From positions 1 through 64,000 of the forward strand of contig NW_024104368.1 in NCBI RefSeq assembly GCF_003945595.2: a stretch of 64,000 bases of DNA, written 5' to 3'. Each line of letters begins with the position of its first letter. Within the stretch, counting starts at the first letter, position 1. The position numbers and the translations under genes were made by a program. The DNA comes from Pipra filicauda (taxonomy: Eukaryota; Chordata; Aves; Passeriformes; Pipridae). Shown in pieces: positions 12,510-25,700 of the stretch. Under the pieces are notes generated by a model. It had not been told where the DNA came from. It searched no databases and worked only from the letters and a program-made list of their open reading frames with translations.

Positions 12510-15500
12510 GCTAGATTACTGCATGCAGGCTATTTGTATGTGTCTGCTGTATCCAGATTGGCATGCCTGCAGGAATGTGAGCAAAGCTTCCTATTAGCAG
12601 CCAACTCAAACATGCGGATGACAAGGAGAAAACCCACAAAATGTCTGAGCCACTCCTTGAAAAGCTTTAGGAGAAGAAAAGTGAAGTAAAAGGACAACAA
12701 AACTAATAATAGTTTCAAGTATCTACCAAGAAAACAAGCTTCAATTACATTACATTTCTAATACTATGATCCCTAGTAATGAGCTCCATAAAAGAAGTGT
12801 TATTTGCTGTTACTCATCGCTTCCATCTGTATGGATGCTCCAACACAACCCATGTGGTGTTGTTCCTCCATGAGCAGAGCCTGCCTTCTGGTGACTAATG
12901 AATCCCACCTACTCAGCCTCAGTTTGTCTCATATTTGTCTGTTGAAACTTTTCTTCTTTTTCAGTGTGATTTATAATCTCAATTTCAGCAATCAAATGAG
13001 TCTTTAATGACCACAAGTTCAACTAGTTGGCAATCAAAGCCACACCTGTTATTCTAAAAATCACATCGGAGTCTGTAGCTAACATGCTGCTCAGAAAAAG
13101 AAACTTAATTAGATAGGTGAAATTTGACCTTGAAGTTAAAGGCTGTAATTCCTTTGATGCAAACCCCATTAATGGACCCGCTGTAGTTCATCTGAGGTAT
13201 AAATTTGGCCTTTTACCAGAGGTATATAACCAGAGTTATTAAATTAATATGAAACTGTTCCAAACACCATAGTTGCCATTCTGACAGGAAGCCAAACAAC
13301 ATCATCCTTTCAGTCATCCTATCTTAGCTGATTCACAGTGAATGTAGGGCAGATGAGGTAAAAATGAATGGACATAATATTCAGCTGTGATACTTCAGCC
13401 AGCCAGTGACGTGCACTTTGAAATCCTTGTCCTCTACAGTCTTTAGTGATGGTCCTGAAATACTACTGGCTTGAACAGTGAACAGAGCAATGGTGCACCC
13501 TAAACAGCAGATGATGATAATGAACTCTCAAGAGTAAAAAGTTTAATTGTACCAGGACTCCTGCAAATCTGGAACCCATATCCAGTGTGCTGGATGCAGT
13601 GTGCTGAGCAGAAGGTTCCAAACCCAAAGTTTCCTATGCAATGGTTTGTTGCAGTAGCTTTCTATCATTGAACTTAAGAAAGACCATAGTGGTAGGAAAT
13701 TTGCAGAGAAAAAGACACTGAGCAGGTCTTGTGACACACCTTCTGAGTTCTGTGTCTGGTTTCAGAAAGGACTGTTCTGATTGCTTCCTGCAGTTTTCCT
13801 GATGCTTCTTTGAACCTTTTTCTGGCTGGGTTAATGGTTCAGCATCTCATATCTTGAATGGAAACATGTGTGTAAAAGTGCCTGTTTTGTAGCAGACCAT
13901 ATGATGGCTCTCACTAAGCTTTTGCACCATGGAGTTAAAGACACGATTAGAAGTGGTTTGGGTTAGACCCATTAGCTTAGTTTTGGAGAGTATTTTGAAG
14001 AAGAAATGCATGTGACAATATATATTCCCCCTTGAATTAATGCAGTATTTTTCCATCTCTCCCCTCTTGAAGGCTTTGTGTGTTGCCTGTGAAATTTCAT
14101 CCATGGGCTCTTGAGCTGACCTCTGTGACCAGAATTTAGCTGGGATAAATCTCTTGTAGTCACCTGGTCCTGATTTTAACTGCTTCACTCTTGACTGTTG
14201 AAATGGTTAATTGGTTATATACACTTCCTGACTAATTCTGCCTGTCTTGAGAGGGTTTCCTGTTTCTGACTGAAAAGGGGGCAGGCTTTATGCACGTGCA
14301 CATTTGTTTTTAGTTAAGTCTATTTAGTCTATTTGTTTTCCTTTCTTTTTTTTCCTTTTATTTACTAATACACAGAAAAATACTTTCTGTATGATCACAG
14401 AGCAGCTTTCCGCATAGTGTTTGGTCAAGCATTAAAAGAAAGAGACCTAATAGATTACAAAAAAAAAATGAGGAAAAATACTCTTCAGAGGCTTAGAAAG
14501 ACAGAACAATGCTCGCAATGTTCAAGTTGAGCATGCAACATGAGGTAGCAAGATATAGGAACATGGTCAACACCACAAATATTTAAGCAGTGTTAAAACT
14601 GTCTTTCAAAAATGATGCTATACCATGGTACAAAAGATTATTTTAAAACATCTATTTATGAACAGTTTCCTGGCCTTGAGCTATATGAAGCTGTGAAATG
14701 GTCTGGCAAGGAGCACACAGTAAGAGGCAGATGGGGAATCAGTGCTGGAGGAGCATTCAAGCCTAGGTCCAGGAGGCAGAGGGCCAAAAATTTCTCTATC
14801 ACAAGAACCAACCAACTTACTTTCTCCTACACATCCTCATTTGTTTTCTGAAAGAGCAGGTCTCCCCTTCACCCTTTATCTTCTCCTGCCTTCTTACCTG
14901 GACAGAATTCAATCAACAGTTGTAGAGATCTGTCAGCCTCATAAATGGAATGAAGTTACTGAGTTCACATGGGAGAAGGTTGGTGTCCCCAAGGTCAGCA
15001 TTAACACTCTAGTTTTTTGGGAGAAACTGAGGCATGCTAACCTTGAAATTCAACAACTGAGCCATTTCACGTAGTTGCTGTCCAGAGAGAAGGCCAGCTG
15101 GCTAATGAATTTCCAGATGTTGCAGTTTTTCCCTTAAAATAAAAGCCCCCACACATGAGGGGAGAAAATGTGTTTTCTATCCTCCTGGGCAAGGAAAAGG
15201 ATGAGAGTTTTGAAGTGGTAATAGGGGATTTTCCAGCCCATCTGCAGTACTAACCAGACATCTGTCTCTCTCAAACCACCTCCCATGGCAGTCTGCATTT
15301 GCAAAAATGTTTTTCTCCTGCTGACTTTGAGTAGAACAAACCCAACAGTTTCCCTGTGGCTGCCCACACCTGTGGTTTAGGGTTGTTAATAAATAGATTA
15401 GGGAGCGGAGTGAAGAGAGCTGAGAGAATGAAAATCAGGTTATGGTAATTACCTGGACTGTGCTGACCAGCAGCTGAGCAGGGATGAAGGTGCAGGCTTG

Positions 15501-18500
15501 TCACCTTACTGACAGCCAAGTTGCTTGGAGTGTGGCCTGGGCATTTGATCATATGGTTATACAATGAATACTTGATAAATTGCTCTTACTGTCATAGCTC
15601 TGTAGCCTGGACTTACTTGGTCCTCTGGTGCAATCTGCCTCTGTCCACATACTTCTTCCAGTTTTTCTTGGTTGCCTCTGAGTCCCCTTGCTTAAGCACT
15701 CAGGCTACAGGTTTATAGGAAAGGTCTTTCAGAACAAGTTGCAAGACTTGCTCTCTACAAGAGAAGCAACTCATCTGTAAGAAGAAGAAAAGACAATTGA
15801 GTAGAGTTGCTTGCTCAGTATCTCATTGACTGCTGCCCTGTTTAGATGGTTTAGACTTCTCGCTTGTCTTACGTTCATATCCCATCTGATCCCATGCCCT
15901 GCCTGAGCTTTCTGAAGAGCAAGAGCATTAACAGAGCCCTTTCCAAAAGTGCTTATCTCCTTGTATGAACACTTGTGGATCTGCAGTGTTTGCAGGTACT
16001 TTTCTTGGGTGGATGGCCTTCCTAGTCTCTAACATCCTTTGCTTATTCAGCTTTAAGGTGGTGGCTTTGTGGGTTTTGGGTTTTTTCTTTGCAAATGCTA
16101 GCAGCAGCATATTCTTTGCACTTGTTTGGTTTTCTGGATTTTGCTTTAACAGAGGTACCAGTCTGCTTTCCCTCTTCATAGATTCAGGACTTGCTATATG
16201 GCAGTCTAGCAAAGGGAAACACCCATTTGAGTATTTTTCTAGTGTTGTTGCAGAGCTGGATTGCTAAAGCCAGATTCCAGTGCTCATGATTACACAGGTT
16301 TTAGTAGTAGATGATGAGATGTAGGAGATGGGTGTTCTGTAGTTAAATCATTGGCATTAGACACTGACTGTTGCACAGTTTTCTCTGTGATCTTCAGCTG
16401 TGTTAGCTTCTAAGGAAGAGGCAGAAAATGTACCGGTTCCTACCTCTGTTCACTATCTTGCCTACTTAAGCGATGAATGTTTAGTATCTCTATGCTTACA
16501 TGTGGCATCCAACAAAACAGCAGAGTATGTCAGAGCCTTCTGGCGTTTCTTGGATAAGAACAGGAATAAAAGAAATTGTGTTTTCAAAAATATTGAACAA
16601 CTTTTGAATTCTACTGGCTTTACTGGTATTTCTGATTATTCAGCACTTCTGAGCATCAGACTTCTTTGATTTCAGTGCCTGGCTTTAATCACCCAGATTA
16701 GGCTAGATGACTATCTTTATGTTAGCATATATCAAAGTGTATATGTATGTGTATGTCTGCCTGCAATCATGTAAGTATGCATACTTTGTGATAATATAAA
16801 TTGTATCCATAAATAGGATGTCAATAAAAATAAATTGTGGTAGGAAGCCTCTGTGCATTCACAGCTGTCAGATGACTGGTTGAAGTATCTAGTACTTATC
16901 TTCAAGAAGGTCTTGTGTGAAAATAAACCATCTTGTCTGGATTTTCATGCTGGCTCCAAGGTTGCATGTGTTTTCTTGCTCTTTCAAGTATGCCTCTGTG
17001 CATGAGGCATTGATGTTCAATGCGAGTCCAGTAATTAAACGCTAAGCTGTGAATGATCCTTTTTCACACCCTGCCAGCTTCCACTCCAGCTGACTTAGAA
17101 AGAAGGACAAAGCTGTCACACAGCCCTGCTTGCTCACAGCTGTCCTCTAGCAAGGTATAACCTGACCTCAGCTCACTTCTAAGATTTGCAGATTAAATAT
17201 ACTTGCAGCTCAAGCAAGGGCAGCTAAAACTGCTCCAAAGAGGAGTAAAGAGTGTAGCCTGATGGGAGGTGCTGGGCTTTTGGTGATAAACTCAGTGATT
17301 CCTTGGGGCTGCCGAATCTCTTTCTGAATGCTTGAGGGCATGTTTTGCTTGCTGTGTGTAGCTTGAGAAGCGGGAAGGTGAGCTGGAGGGATAGCTGCCA
17401 TGGTGAGTGCCAGTCACGCTGCCTGTGGGGATGTCTGGTTTGGGCTTGGCCAGGTGGTCGAGGCAGCCAGCTTCAGTAGAGCTGAGACTGTTAAACTCAG
17501 ATGTGATAGATCTTGTTTGAGCTGTCATTTTAATTAATGCTAATTATAGTCATTAACCAATTTGGCAATCATCCTGAAGGACAGTAGTTCAAGTCAATGT
17601 TTTTTACCACTGCCTCCATCACAGTGTGCTTCAGTTGCTTCAGTCACCTGATAAATGTAAATGTAAATATGCCTGTCTTTAATGTAGAAGAAATGAGGAG
17701 AAGAGGTATGCTCAGCAATAGGGTCAGTGTAAATCTTAAACTCTAGCTCCCTTTGACAGGAGTGAGAATGTCACATTAGCCTGATATAAGCCATCATGAC
17801 CTTGCAGAGTTCCAGGGTACAGACCAGAGTGTACATCTGGCATGGATAAGGCAGAGGTCCAGGGTATGCATATAGCTGTGCCATGCTACAACAGGCAAAG
17901 CTTTGGCTTATGACACCTCCAGTAAGTGACTCCCAATACTATTATTAGCTTTGAGAGGGTTTACAGAACAAGACATGCTGTGTCTCTGTTTCCAGCATGT
18001 TTTATTGAACTAGTCTCCAGATTTTGCATTGCTATATCTTAAATATTGTCTGTCTTGGGGGAGTGTTTCTGGGTTTGGTTTGGTTCTGACACAGATGGGA
18101 CTTCCCAGGTCTCAGATGCTAAATAAGGATTTGTTTTAAGAGCACTGAGATTTTTAAGAATTCAGAAGCAGAGAATGTAATTATCCTTAAGCCTGTGAAA
18201 ATCATATTTAAAGCATAGTGTAAAATGCTGCAGACAGTTGGGTACCTTAGCCCCCCCTTGTTGGGGCTGGAAGGATAGAAGCACATTGAATCTATGGATA
18301 AAAATGCAGGTTTTGAATAAGCCATTGTTAGGAAACAATTCTAACAGAAGTGAGGATGGTTCCTGCGATTGTTAGTGTTGAGTGATTTTTATACGCCTGG
18401 GCTGCCTGCAAGGGCAACTCTAAAAAGCCATTGCTATCAGACACCTGTGGGATAGACTGCAAATAATGAATTGTTCCTAAAATAAGCCGTCATACAGCAC

Positions 18501-18527
18501 AGCTGTTGGTGTTTTTCTTTGCCACAG
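12510..18527 (+). other. GPRIN3 first intron, part 2: no gene recognised
   Basis: This is ordinary intronic sequence with short, unrecognised open frames. A cluster of TAAT-type motifs at 17529-17560 is the only local feature noted and is discussed as a finding. Confidence 0.5.
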
Positions 18528-18615
18528 GAAAGTGGAGGTGTCGAGAGAGTGACTTGGTGACTGAGTTGGCTTCTTCACCCCGAGGAAGCACTGCAGTCTC
18601 TCTGTTCAAGCACAT
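18528..18615 (+). other. Candidate alternative 5' UTR cassette exon
   Basis: An 88-base segment is bounded by good splice signals. Upstream is a pyrimidine stretch ending TTTTTCTTTGCCACAG (AG at 18526-18527). Downstream is an ideal GTAAGT donor at 18616. There is no ATG inside the segment, but joining its end (ACAT) to the coding exon's first base G at 29822 would create an ATG. Strong paired signals at exon-like spacing also arise by chance in long introns, so this is a candidate only. Confidence 0.25.
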
Positions 18616-19770
18616 GTAAGTGATGGATGGAGAAGACTTAAGAGGCTCTCTTTATCCTGAGGAGCTCTCTGGCTGTATAGCGAATTTCAGGACTCCAAGT
18701 TAGGGATGTAAAGTTTGAGGGGTTGATTTTTACCACCGCTGAGTTGGTGTCACTGCCAGCACCTCCTTTTACTTAAGCCGAGAGCCAGAATAGCAGGTTG
18801 CTCTCAATTTTACTTGGTCAGATCTGCCACAGTGGCAGTCACTGTCATATAGAAGATTTCTCAGATGTGTCTTTCAACACCTTCTGTGAGCACTGGGTGG
18901 AGACCAAAGAAGACATGCTGTGGTTTATAGGTGTAATATTTTACAAAAATGTTCATATCTAGCACTGACCTTCATTAGAGCCAGGTGGCTAGAAGCCCTC
19001 ACATGCCTACAGTGCTTTGTACACCATCAGGCTGTTCCATCATTTCTGAATATAAAGAACAATGGTGTCACTGATTATCTGCAGTACATGATGTGTTGAT
19101 TTTCCTGGCTTTGCAAGGTGCCATTTAGGGTGTGTCATCCTATCCCTGCTCAGTTAGCACATCCCACTTTCCTCATGTCCCACATGCAGTACTTCATCAG
19201 TCAAAAAAATTAATGAATGAGGCACTGATCTCTGGTTTCGTCCAATTCCAGCAGGGTCAATATTCAACCAAATAAAGTGTATAGCCTCAAGTAAAAAAAA
19301 AAAGAAGAGGCTGAGACTGAGGTGGCAGTTTTCCATGTAATGGTCTCACTGAAGTCATACTGAAAGCTTGAGTGGCTGAGGTGAGCAGGTTAGAGGCCTT
19401 AGCTGATCATACAGGTTTGAGTCATTGCCCTCAAAAGAGCATTTACCAGCATTGTAAAGATACCATAGAATTGCTCCGATTTTTATCCCTGAACAGCGAA
19501 GGCCTCCAACCTGCAGCCATTTGGTTTCCTGCAGAGCCTCAATACATCAGACAGAAAGTGGCCCAGCACATGGTGCTTCCTCTCGTGTTTTTTTGAGAAG
19601 GTGTTTAGCAGGAGGCGGTTTACTAAGGAGATTATTTTGTTCTTTTTGCTGCTCTTATGTCAATGACAGACAACAGCAGAGCAAAGTGACAACGTGAAAA
19701 AGCAGGAAGCAACTGCTGAGGTGGCAGCAGGAAGAAGGCAAGATATTTTTAACTGTTGGGGTTTTTTTTT
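18616..19770 (+). other. Intronic sequence, no gene recognised
   Basis: No gene or interspersed repeat was recognised. An AATAAA at 19271-19276 followed by 11 A at 19293-19303 resembles a polyadenylated 3' end. Nothing coding was seen before it. Confidence 0.45.
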
Positions 19771-19790
19771 CAAAAAAAAAAAAAAAAAAA
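19762..19790. repeat. T9-C-A19 homopolymer pair
   Basis: Nine T, one C, then nineteen A form a self-complementary homopolymer junction. It is a simple-sequence feature likely to vary in length and to be error-prone in assembly. Confidence 0.85.
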
Positions 19791-22700
19791 GCCACAGTTT
19801 CAGCTGCCAGCCTTTATTCACATTAGTTGTGTTTTCTGATAGCCAGGAGACAAGAGCAGACGTGGTGAGATCATCATCATGCCTTTCTTAGGTTAATCAC
19901 ACAGTACGGCAAATTTCTGTTACAGTAATGACTGGTTAGGCACTACATCCTTCTTCCCTAATTACATGCCATTTGGAGTAGTTCTTTTCCGTTAGGATAA
20001 CGCCTGTAAATGACAATGGATATGTCCTTTGCCAGGTGCCTGTTATGTAAAGATCTCTTCCCTTCTCTAATACTAAGCCCAGCATCTTCATTAAAATGAT
20101 ATATGAGGAGAACTTAATTTTGTCAGACAGCACATGAGAGTTAAACATTATCATTGGGTTTTACTTTATGCAAAAGACATTGATCCTGCTATCAGCTCTT
20201 CAAAGGCAAAACTTCCTCACTTGCAAGGTTGGTTTTAAAACAAGAAGTACTGCTACAATACATTTCTTTGGGCACTGATAATATGATTATTCAGCAGCAA
20301 ATCAGGCCTAATTATCTAGGCTAGCAGCACCTCTGCTGGGGATGCTTCAGCCATGAGATGAGTATTTGTATTCAGTGCACTGGGGGAATGCTCTTAAGGA
20401 GGTCATAATGAAATTCAGGAACCTTCCTTTTGAGGATCTGAAAACATGTTAGAAGTATATAACATCCTTTGTCCCTGGAGCCATCCTTTCCGAGACACAC
20501 CTACTCAGCAGTAATTACATTCTCCTGACCACAGAAATGTGATTTTGGCCTTGGTCCAGCTTACAAGAGATGGATGTCCACGTAAACCTTATCATCCTGG
20601 TTGTTGCTAGTTATCCGAGAGTCATAGCAGAAAAAGCAAGAAGTGCATGGGCACTAAGCCAGCATTATGCTTTCATCCCTAAAGATGATCACTCTGCTTT
20701 ATAATGAAGTCACGTTGGCATTGCTGTTTAGGAAAAAGGTGTGTATTGTTGGTTACTGTTAAACTGCTCTCACAAAAAACAGGGCTTTTGTTTGTCAGCT
20801 GTCAACATTCAAAAGCCTTCAGCTGCATGAAATGCGTTAATGAGGGGTTAGATTTCACCATACTTTTATCAGACAGGAGAAGATAGCAGGATAGATAAGG
20901 AGTGAATTCCCACTTGGTCTGCTAGAAATTCTGTTGCTTTCAACATCAAACATGAAAATGGTGTTTGAAAGCCTCCTGTTCACATCCCTCAAACATCATG
21001 TCTTGTTTTTACTCAGTAGTAAGCTGGAAAAAAAAGACTGTGGCAGTGAGCTATGTTAAATGGAGTCACCTGACGTGGACAGCAGGTTGCTGCTTTCCTC
21101 TTGTGTGCTTGTGTCAGGGATGCGGCATGCAGATGTTCCTCCTGAAACATGGCTTACCCTTGAAGTCAGGCTGTGTTTCCTTAAAAATGGCTTTCCAGTG
21201 TCAGATATTGAAATAAGAAAAACCTGTTGATAAAAAATGAGGCTAAACATAATAACATGCAATTAAAAAAAAAAAAGTAAAATAAACATCTGTGTGGGTT
21301 TTACCTGCATGTCACATCCCCTCCTTGGTGGCCTAGGATATGAGGAAGGAATGTCACTGTAGCTTATGCAGCTGTTAAATGTGGCTGCTGGTCAGTGTAG
21401 TTGCTCTTTGATTTAGCTGTTTTCATAAAGCCATTTATCCTTCCCTTTCACCTTGGAGGAGAAAGGCTGACGGGCTCTTGGCGGTGTTCTGCAGCAAGCC
21501 CAGTGTTCAGCAGGGACTTTTGCATACTTACACAGCTTGCTGAAGAAAGCCTTTTTACCGGGTGCTGTAGCCCTGGGAGGAGGTGTGCCTGTCTTTGCTG
21601 CCCAGGGCCTCTGTCTGCCAGCAGGGAGGATGCTTGGGAGCATGGGCTGAGTGGGGGAGTAGAGGGGCAGGATGGGGATGGGGGTCAGAGGAAGGGATGG
21701 TATGGGGAGAAGGGTGTGGAGGTGGTGCACGTTCAGGCTGTCATCCAGCCCTCTTGTAGTTCCTTCCCATGCCACTGCCCTTTGACCATGTGGGGGGCTC
21801 TTTTGAGAGATTCCAGAGGCTATGATTATGTGAGGATCTGCGCTTCTCCTGGAAAAGGCTTTTAATCTCTGAGAAAGAAGTGAACTTTGAAGGCTTAAAC
21901 CTTCAATGGCAACAGATGATACCACAATTCTTAATTTAAACCAAGATTTTCAATCTCCTTTCTAAATGTTGGCTTCTAGCAATCTTCTCAATACTATATT
22001 TTCTCCCATTTCTAAATACCATATTTTCATGCTTTAAAGTGTTGGAGCACAAGGCAACGCCACTTTTCCTTCTGGAAACCTGGAAGAGTTTCACAAAATC
22101 AGGGTGCACCCATAAATTCGTAACCACTTGGTCCTTACTCCCACACAAACAAGATGCTCTTGCAGCACGTCCACAGCACGTGCCAGCCTGCTACCTTTGG
22201 CCATGGCCACAGGACAGTGACATCTTCAGCAGAGCCAGCCCAGCTTTCGTACTGGGGAATGTCTGAGTGAAAGCCCCTGGTGGGACTGCAGTAGCTGTAT
22301 GCATCAGGGTACAGAAAAGGATAATGTGATCCCTTCCAATACAGTGACTTGCTGACAGAGATTAAAAGCAAAATGCAACCAGGCAAGAAGTTCACATGCA
22401 TGCTGAAGAATTACATCGTGGTGTTGCTAACGGTGCACGGGCTCCCACCAGGGCTTTGGGAACAGGTGCTGGAGTTGGATGTAGGGATTGCTGCTTTTCT
22501 CCTGGGCAGGGCGAGATGGGTGCTGCCCACAGGGAACAGATGGGGACACGGGCTAGAACATGCTGTATCAGAGCAGAGCTGTACTTCCTTTTTAGATGGA
22601 CATCTTTCTAATTGTAGGGTAACTGCCAGCAGGATGGTAGAACTGAATCATGCTTGATCACCATGCAGTTTTTGTTCTGTGTGCCTGCCTATTAAAAGCC

Positions 22701-25700
22701 CATTGCAGATACTCTCATACATCTGTCCCTGAGCAACTGCTGAGGTACACATGTGTCCTTGGACCATTTTGAAGTGTCAGGGCAAGGTTCTACTCAAGGT
22801 CACATGCCCAGACTCTCAGCACCATCCTGCACTCCCAAGGCATGGGACTTGGACTGGTTTGCACCCTTTTGTCTGAAGCTGGAGCAGAGATGTGCCCCAA
22901 ATCTGATTCGGCTCTGCTTGGGTGCACTCTTTGTATACCAGTCTAAAGCTGCTTAGGCCAGCACTGACTTCGGGCAATCCTGAGGTTTTGGTAGGGATGG
23001 AGTGACTGATGTTTGCTTCCAAACTAGGATAAGCACTGCAGTACCAAAAATATAGCTAGACAATCATCTGTGCTCACTGTTAAGTACCTGAGAGCACTTG
23101 AGAGATCTGGTTTTGGAGAGGCTCTTCTACAGCCTGCTGGACACTGCACTTTCTGGACTCTAAGGAATTAAGAGTCTAGGGAGCACAGAGAGCATATATT
23201 TAAAGAGAGCATGTACCTGCAGAAACAAAATCCACCAATAGTATGCTTCAGTGAGAAAATACTGTAAATATTAGATTTTAAAATGTATGTAATATTAATC
23301 AGAAATGCTTTTGCATCTAGTTCAGTAGACTATGTCGTTCACAGTAAGGTTACTGTGGCCTCTCTTCAGGGTGTATTTAAGGTTTGTCAGAAGCTGAAAG
23401 AAATGAAAGAAGGTGCAGAGCAGTTTGCTTTACTTTGGATTAGTCCCAGAAGCCACTGTACTGTTTGGTAGGACTAGCTTTACCCATTTTTTCATCTGCA
23501 GGTTTTGGGCAGCAGGTTAAGCTGAGCTTTGTCCTTCTAAAGGGGAGTTCCTGTGCTCTGCGTTCTGAAGCATGGAGATGCAAGATGAGAGTCAACAACC
23601 AGAAAAATATGTTTCTTCAGCATGTACAAAATATTGCTAGGTAAATCTTCAGTAGCTGTCAGGCTGATTGGCAGTCATCTCCTTTTGGCAGAAAATGGCA
23701 GTGCATCTTGCCCTTGATTTCTCACATGATTTTCCTTGGTTTATTACCGTTACAAAGCAGGGACAAGCACTTATCCCTGTTTTTCTTTTGGACTTATTTC
23801 CCATTTTTCACTCCACTGTTTCCATTATTCATTGTGTCTTGACACCTTTGTGAGCAGACTGGCTAGGCAGTGGGAGTTGAGTGTCAGCAGTGGGGAGAAA
23901 GAGCTGTGAGACCCAGTGAGGAGCCGCTGCACCCTGGGAGCCCTGGGTGGAGCAGAGTTTTCCTTAGGGCTGTTCATGTGGCTCAGTTGGTAGTTCCAGC
24001 TGATCTAGTATTGTGGCGTCACACGTGATTCAAAAGTGCTTCTAGGGCAGGTGCTGGGAAGGGTTTTAGGAGGGACTGTGGGGTTTGGTTTGGTGGTGTT
24101 TGCTTTAACATTAAAATGAGCGACCCAGACTTCCACTGAACAAGCTTGTACAAATAAAGGTCCTTTTCTCATAGGGCATGCATTGCACAGCATTTTATAT
24201 AGGCCAGATATGCTAAGAAGGTTCATAAATAGATGTGCATTCATTTCCAAAGGTGATTAAAGTGTGTCCTTCCATTTGGAAAATCCTTGAACTCCTGATG
24301 GACAGCAGCAGGAAGGCCGTACAGAGGATCTGTGTCTGTATGTGTGCTAGGGCTTTGGGCTGGGTGGATCTGATGTTTTTCTAAAATAAACTTCCCTACC
24401 CCAAAAAAGTAACAAGAAAAACTGAAAAGCTTTTCAAATAAACCCACACACACCTAGAGTTAAAAAAATCGCAAATGAGGAATTTAATTTTTAATATAGT
24501 GAAAAATAAAAATAAGCAGATGAGGGTTGCAGAGGCTCCTGAGCTGCATGAGACTGCCTGGTCCTCTCCAGTCCTCCTGAAATTCTTCCTGTCACCCTTG
24601 GCGCCTGGCTGGATGCTCCCTGCAGGGAGTGCACATCTCAGTTCCTTCTCAGCTTCCTCTCCAACATTTGTCCCATGGCCCATTGAGCTGAGCTTCTCCT
24701 AGAGAGGTGTGACTAACACCACCAGACATTTAAGGGAATGTAATAGTGAATGCACAAATAAGATAGACAATACATCACGTCTTTCCCTGTTCTTGTCCTC
24801 GGGGCAGTTGTGATAGAGCCAAACAAGGCTCTCGGTATGGTCAAATTATTGAGTGGGGCCGTAACTCAAGGTAGCCTTGAGCACAGATGCTGCAGCAAAT
24901 GTGCTCAGACACGAGGATGATGGGATCAGCTGATGAGCAAAATCAAGGTGTGTTGTAGTTTAAGGCAGCAAAAAAGCATGAAGAAGCAATAGGAAAAGGT
25001 AAATCGCTAAAAAGGGCATAGAATCCCTTATTGCACTAAAAGCAGTCTAGTAATAGGCTGTTGTGTCCATCTGTGCTGAGTAAAGTCCTGTCAATTCACT
25101 GGATATCGAGGAAGTAAACAGCTATTTAGCAGTATGTGCTGAAGTGTTACAGAAGTTCTGCTGAGTCAGCAGAGGCCAGTCAAAAGCAACCACCACATAC
25201 AACCTGCTTTGCTTAATGTCTGCACGGAAGGTCCTGCAGCCCTGTGGTGTTGCACTTGTTGCTTCTGCTGTCCACCTCCCTGTCCGTCTCTGGAACCGGT
25301 TCATGCCGTGTTTGCAGGTCTGTCCCTCAATAACATGTGCAGTCCCCAGGTGCAGAAGGCGAAGTGGGACTTCAGGCACCATATCCTTGAAATGCCAGCC
25401 CCGTCTGCTGGGAACCCCAGGTATGCAAGGTATCTGTGGGCATCCCCTGCCACCTCTTGCTTCCCTGTGGTCATAGTGTGATAGTCTATTTCCTGTCAGC
25501 ATCCCAAAGCACACTGGAAGATGGAAGCTCTGCATCTTGTATCTTGGTTTGTGCTGCCCTTTATTTGTACTGCCAGTTTTCAATCCCACAGATAATTAGG
25601 AGAAAATAACCCATAAAGCAAATTTTTCACAAATAAAAAGAATAACAAACACCCTTTGACATTAAAAAAAGAAAGTTACAGCATTTACAGAGAACAACAA

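Noticed and set aside
12247..12689. Phe/Gly/Leu/Val-rich open frames resembling membrane proteins
   Set aside because: They are direct translations of the T/G low-complexity tract. The apparent hydrophobicity comes from TTT and GGG codons.
21401..21925. Overlapping 154-codon (+) and 170-codon (-) open frames in the intron
   Set aside because: Two long frames on opposite strands of the same stretch indicate locally low stop density. Neither has recognisable motifs.
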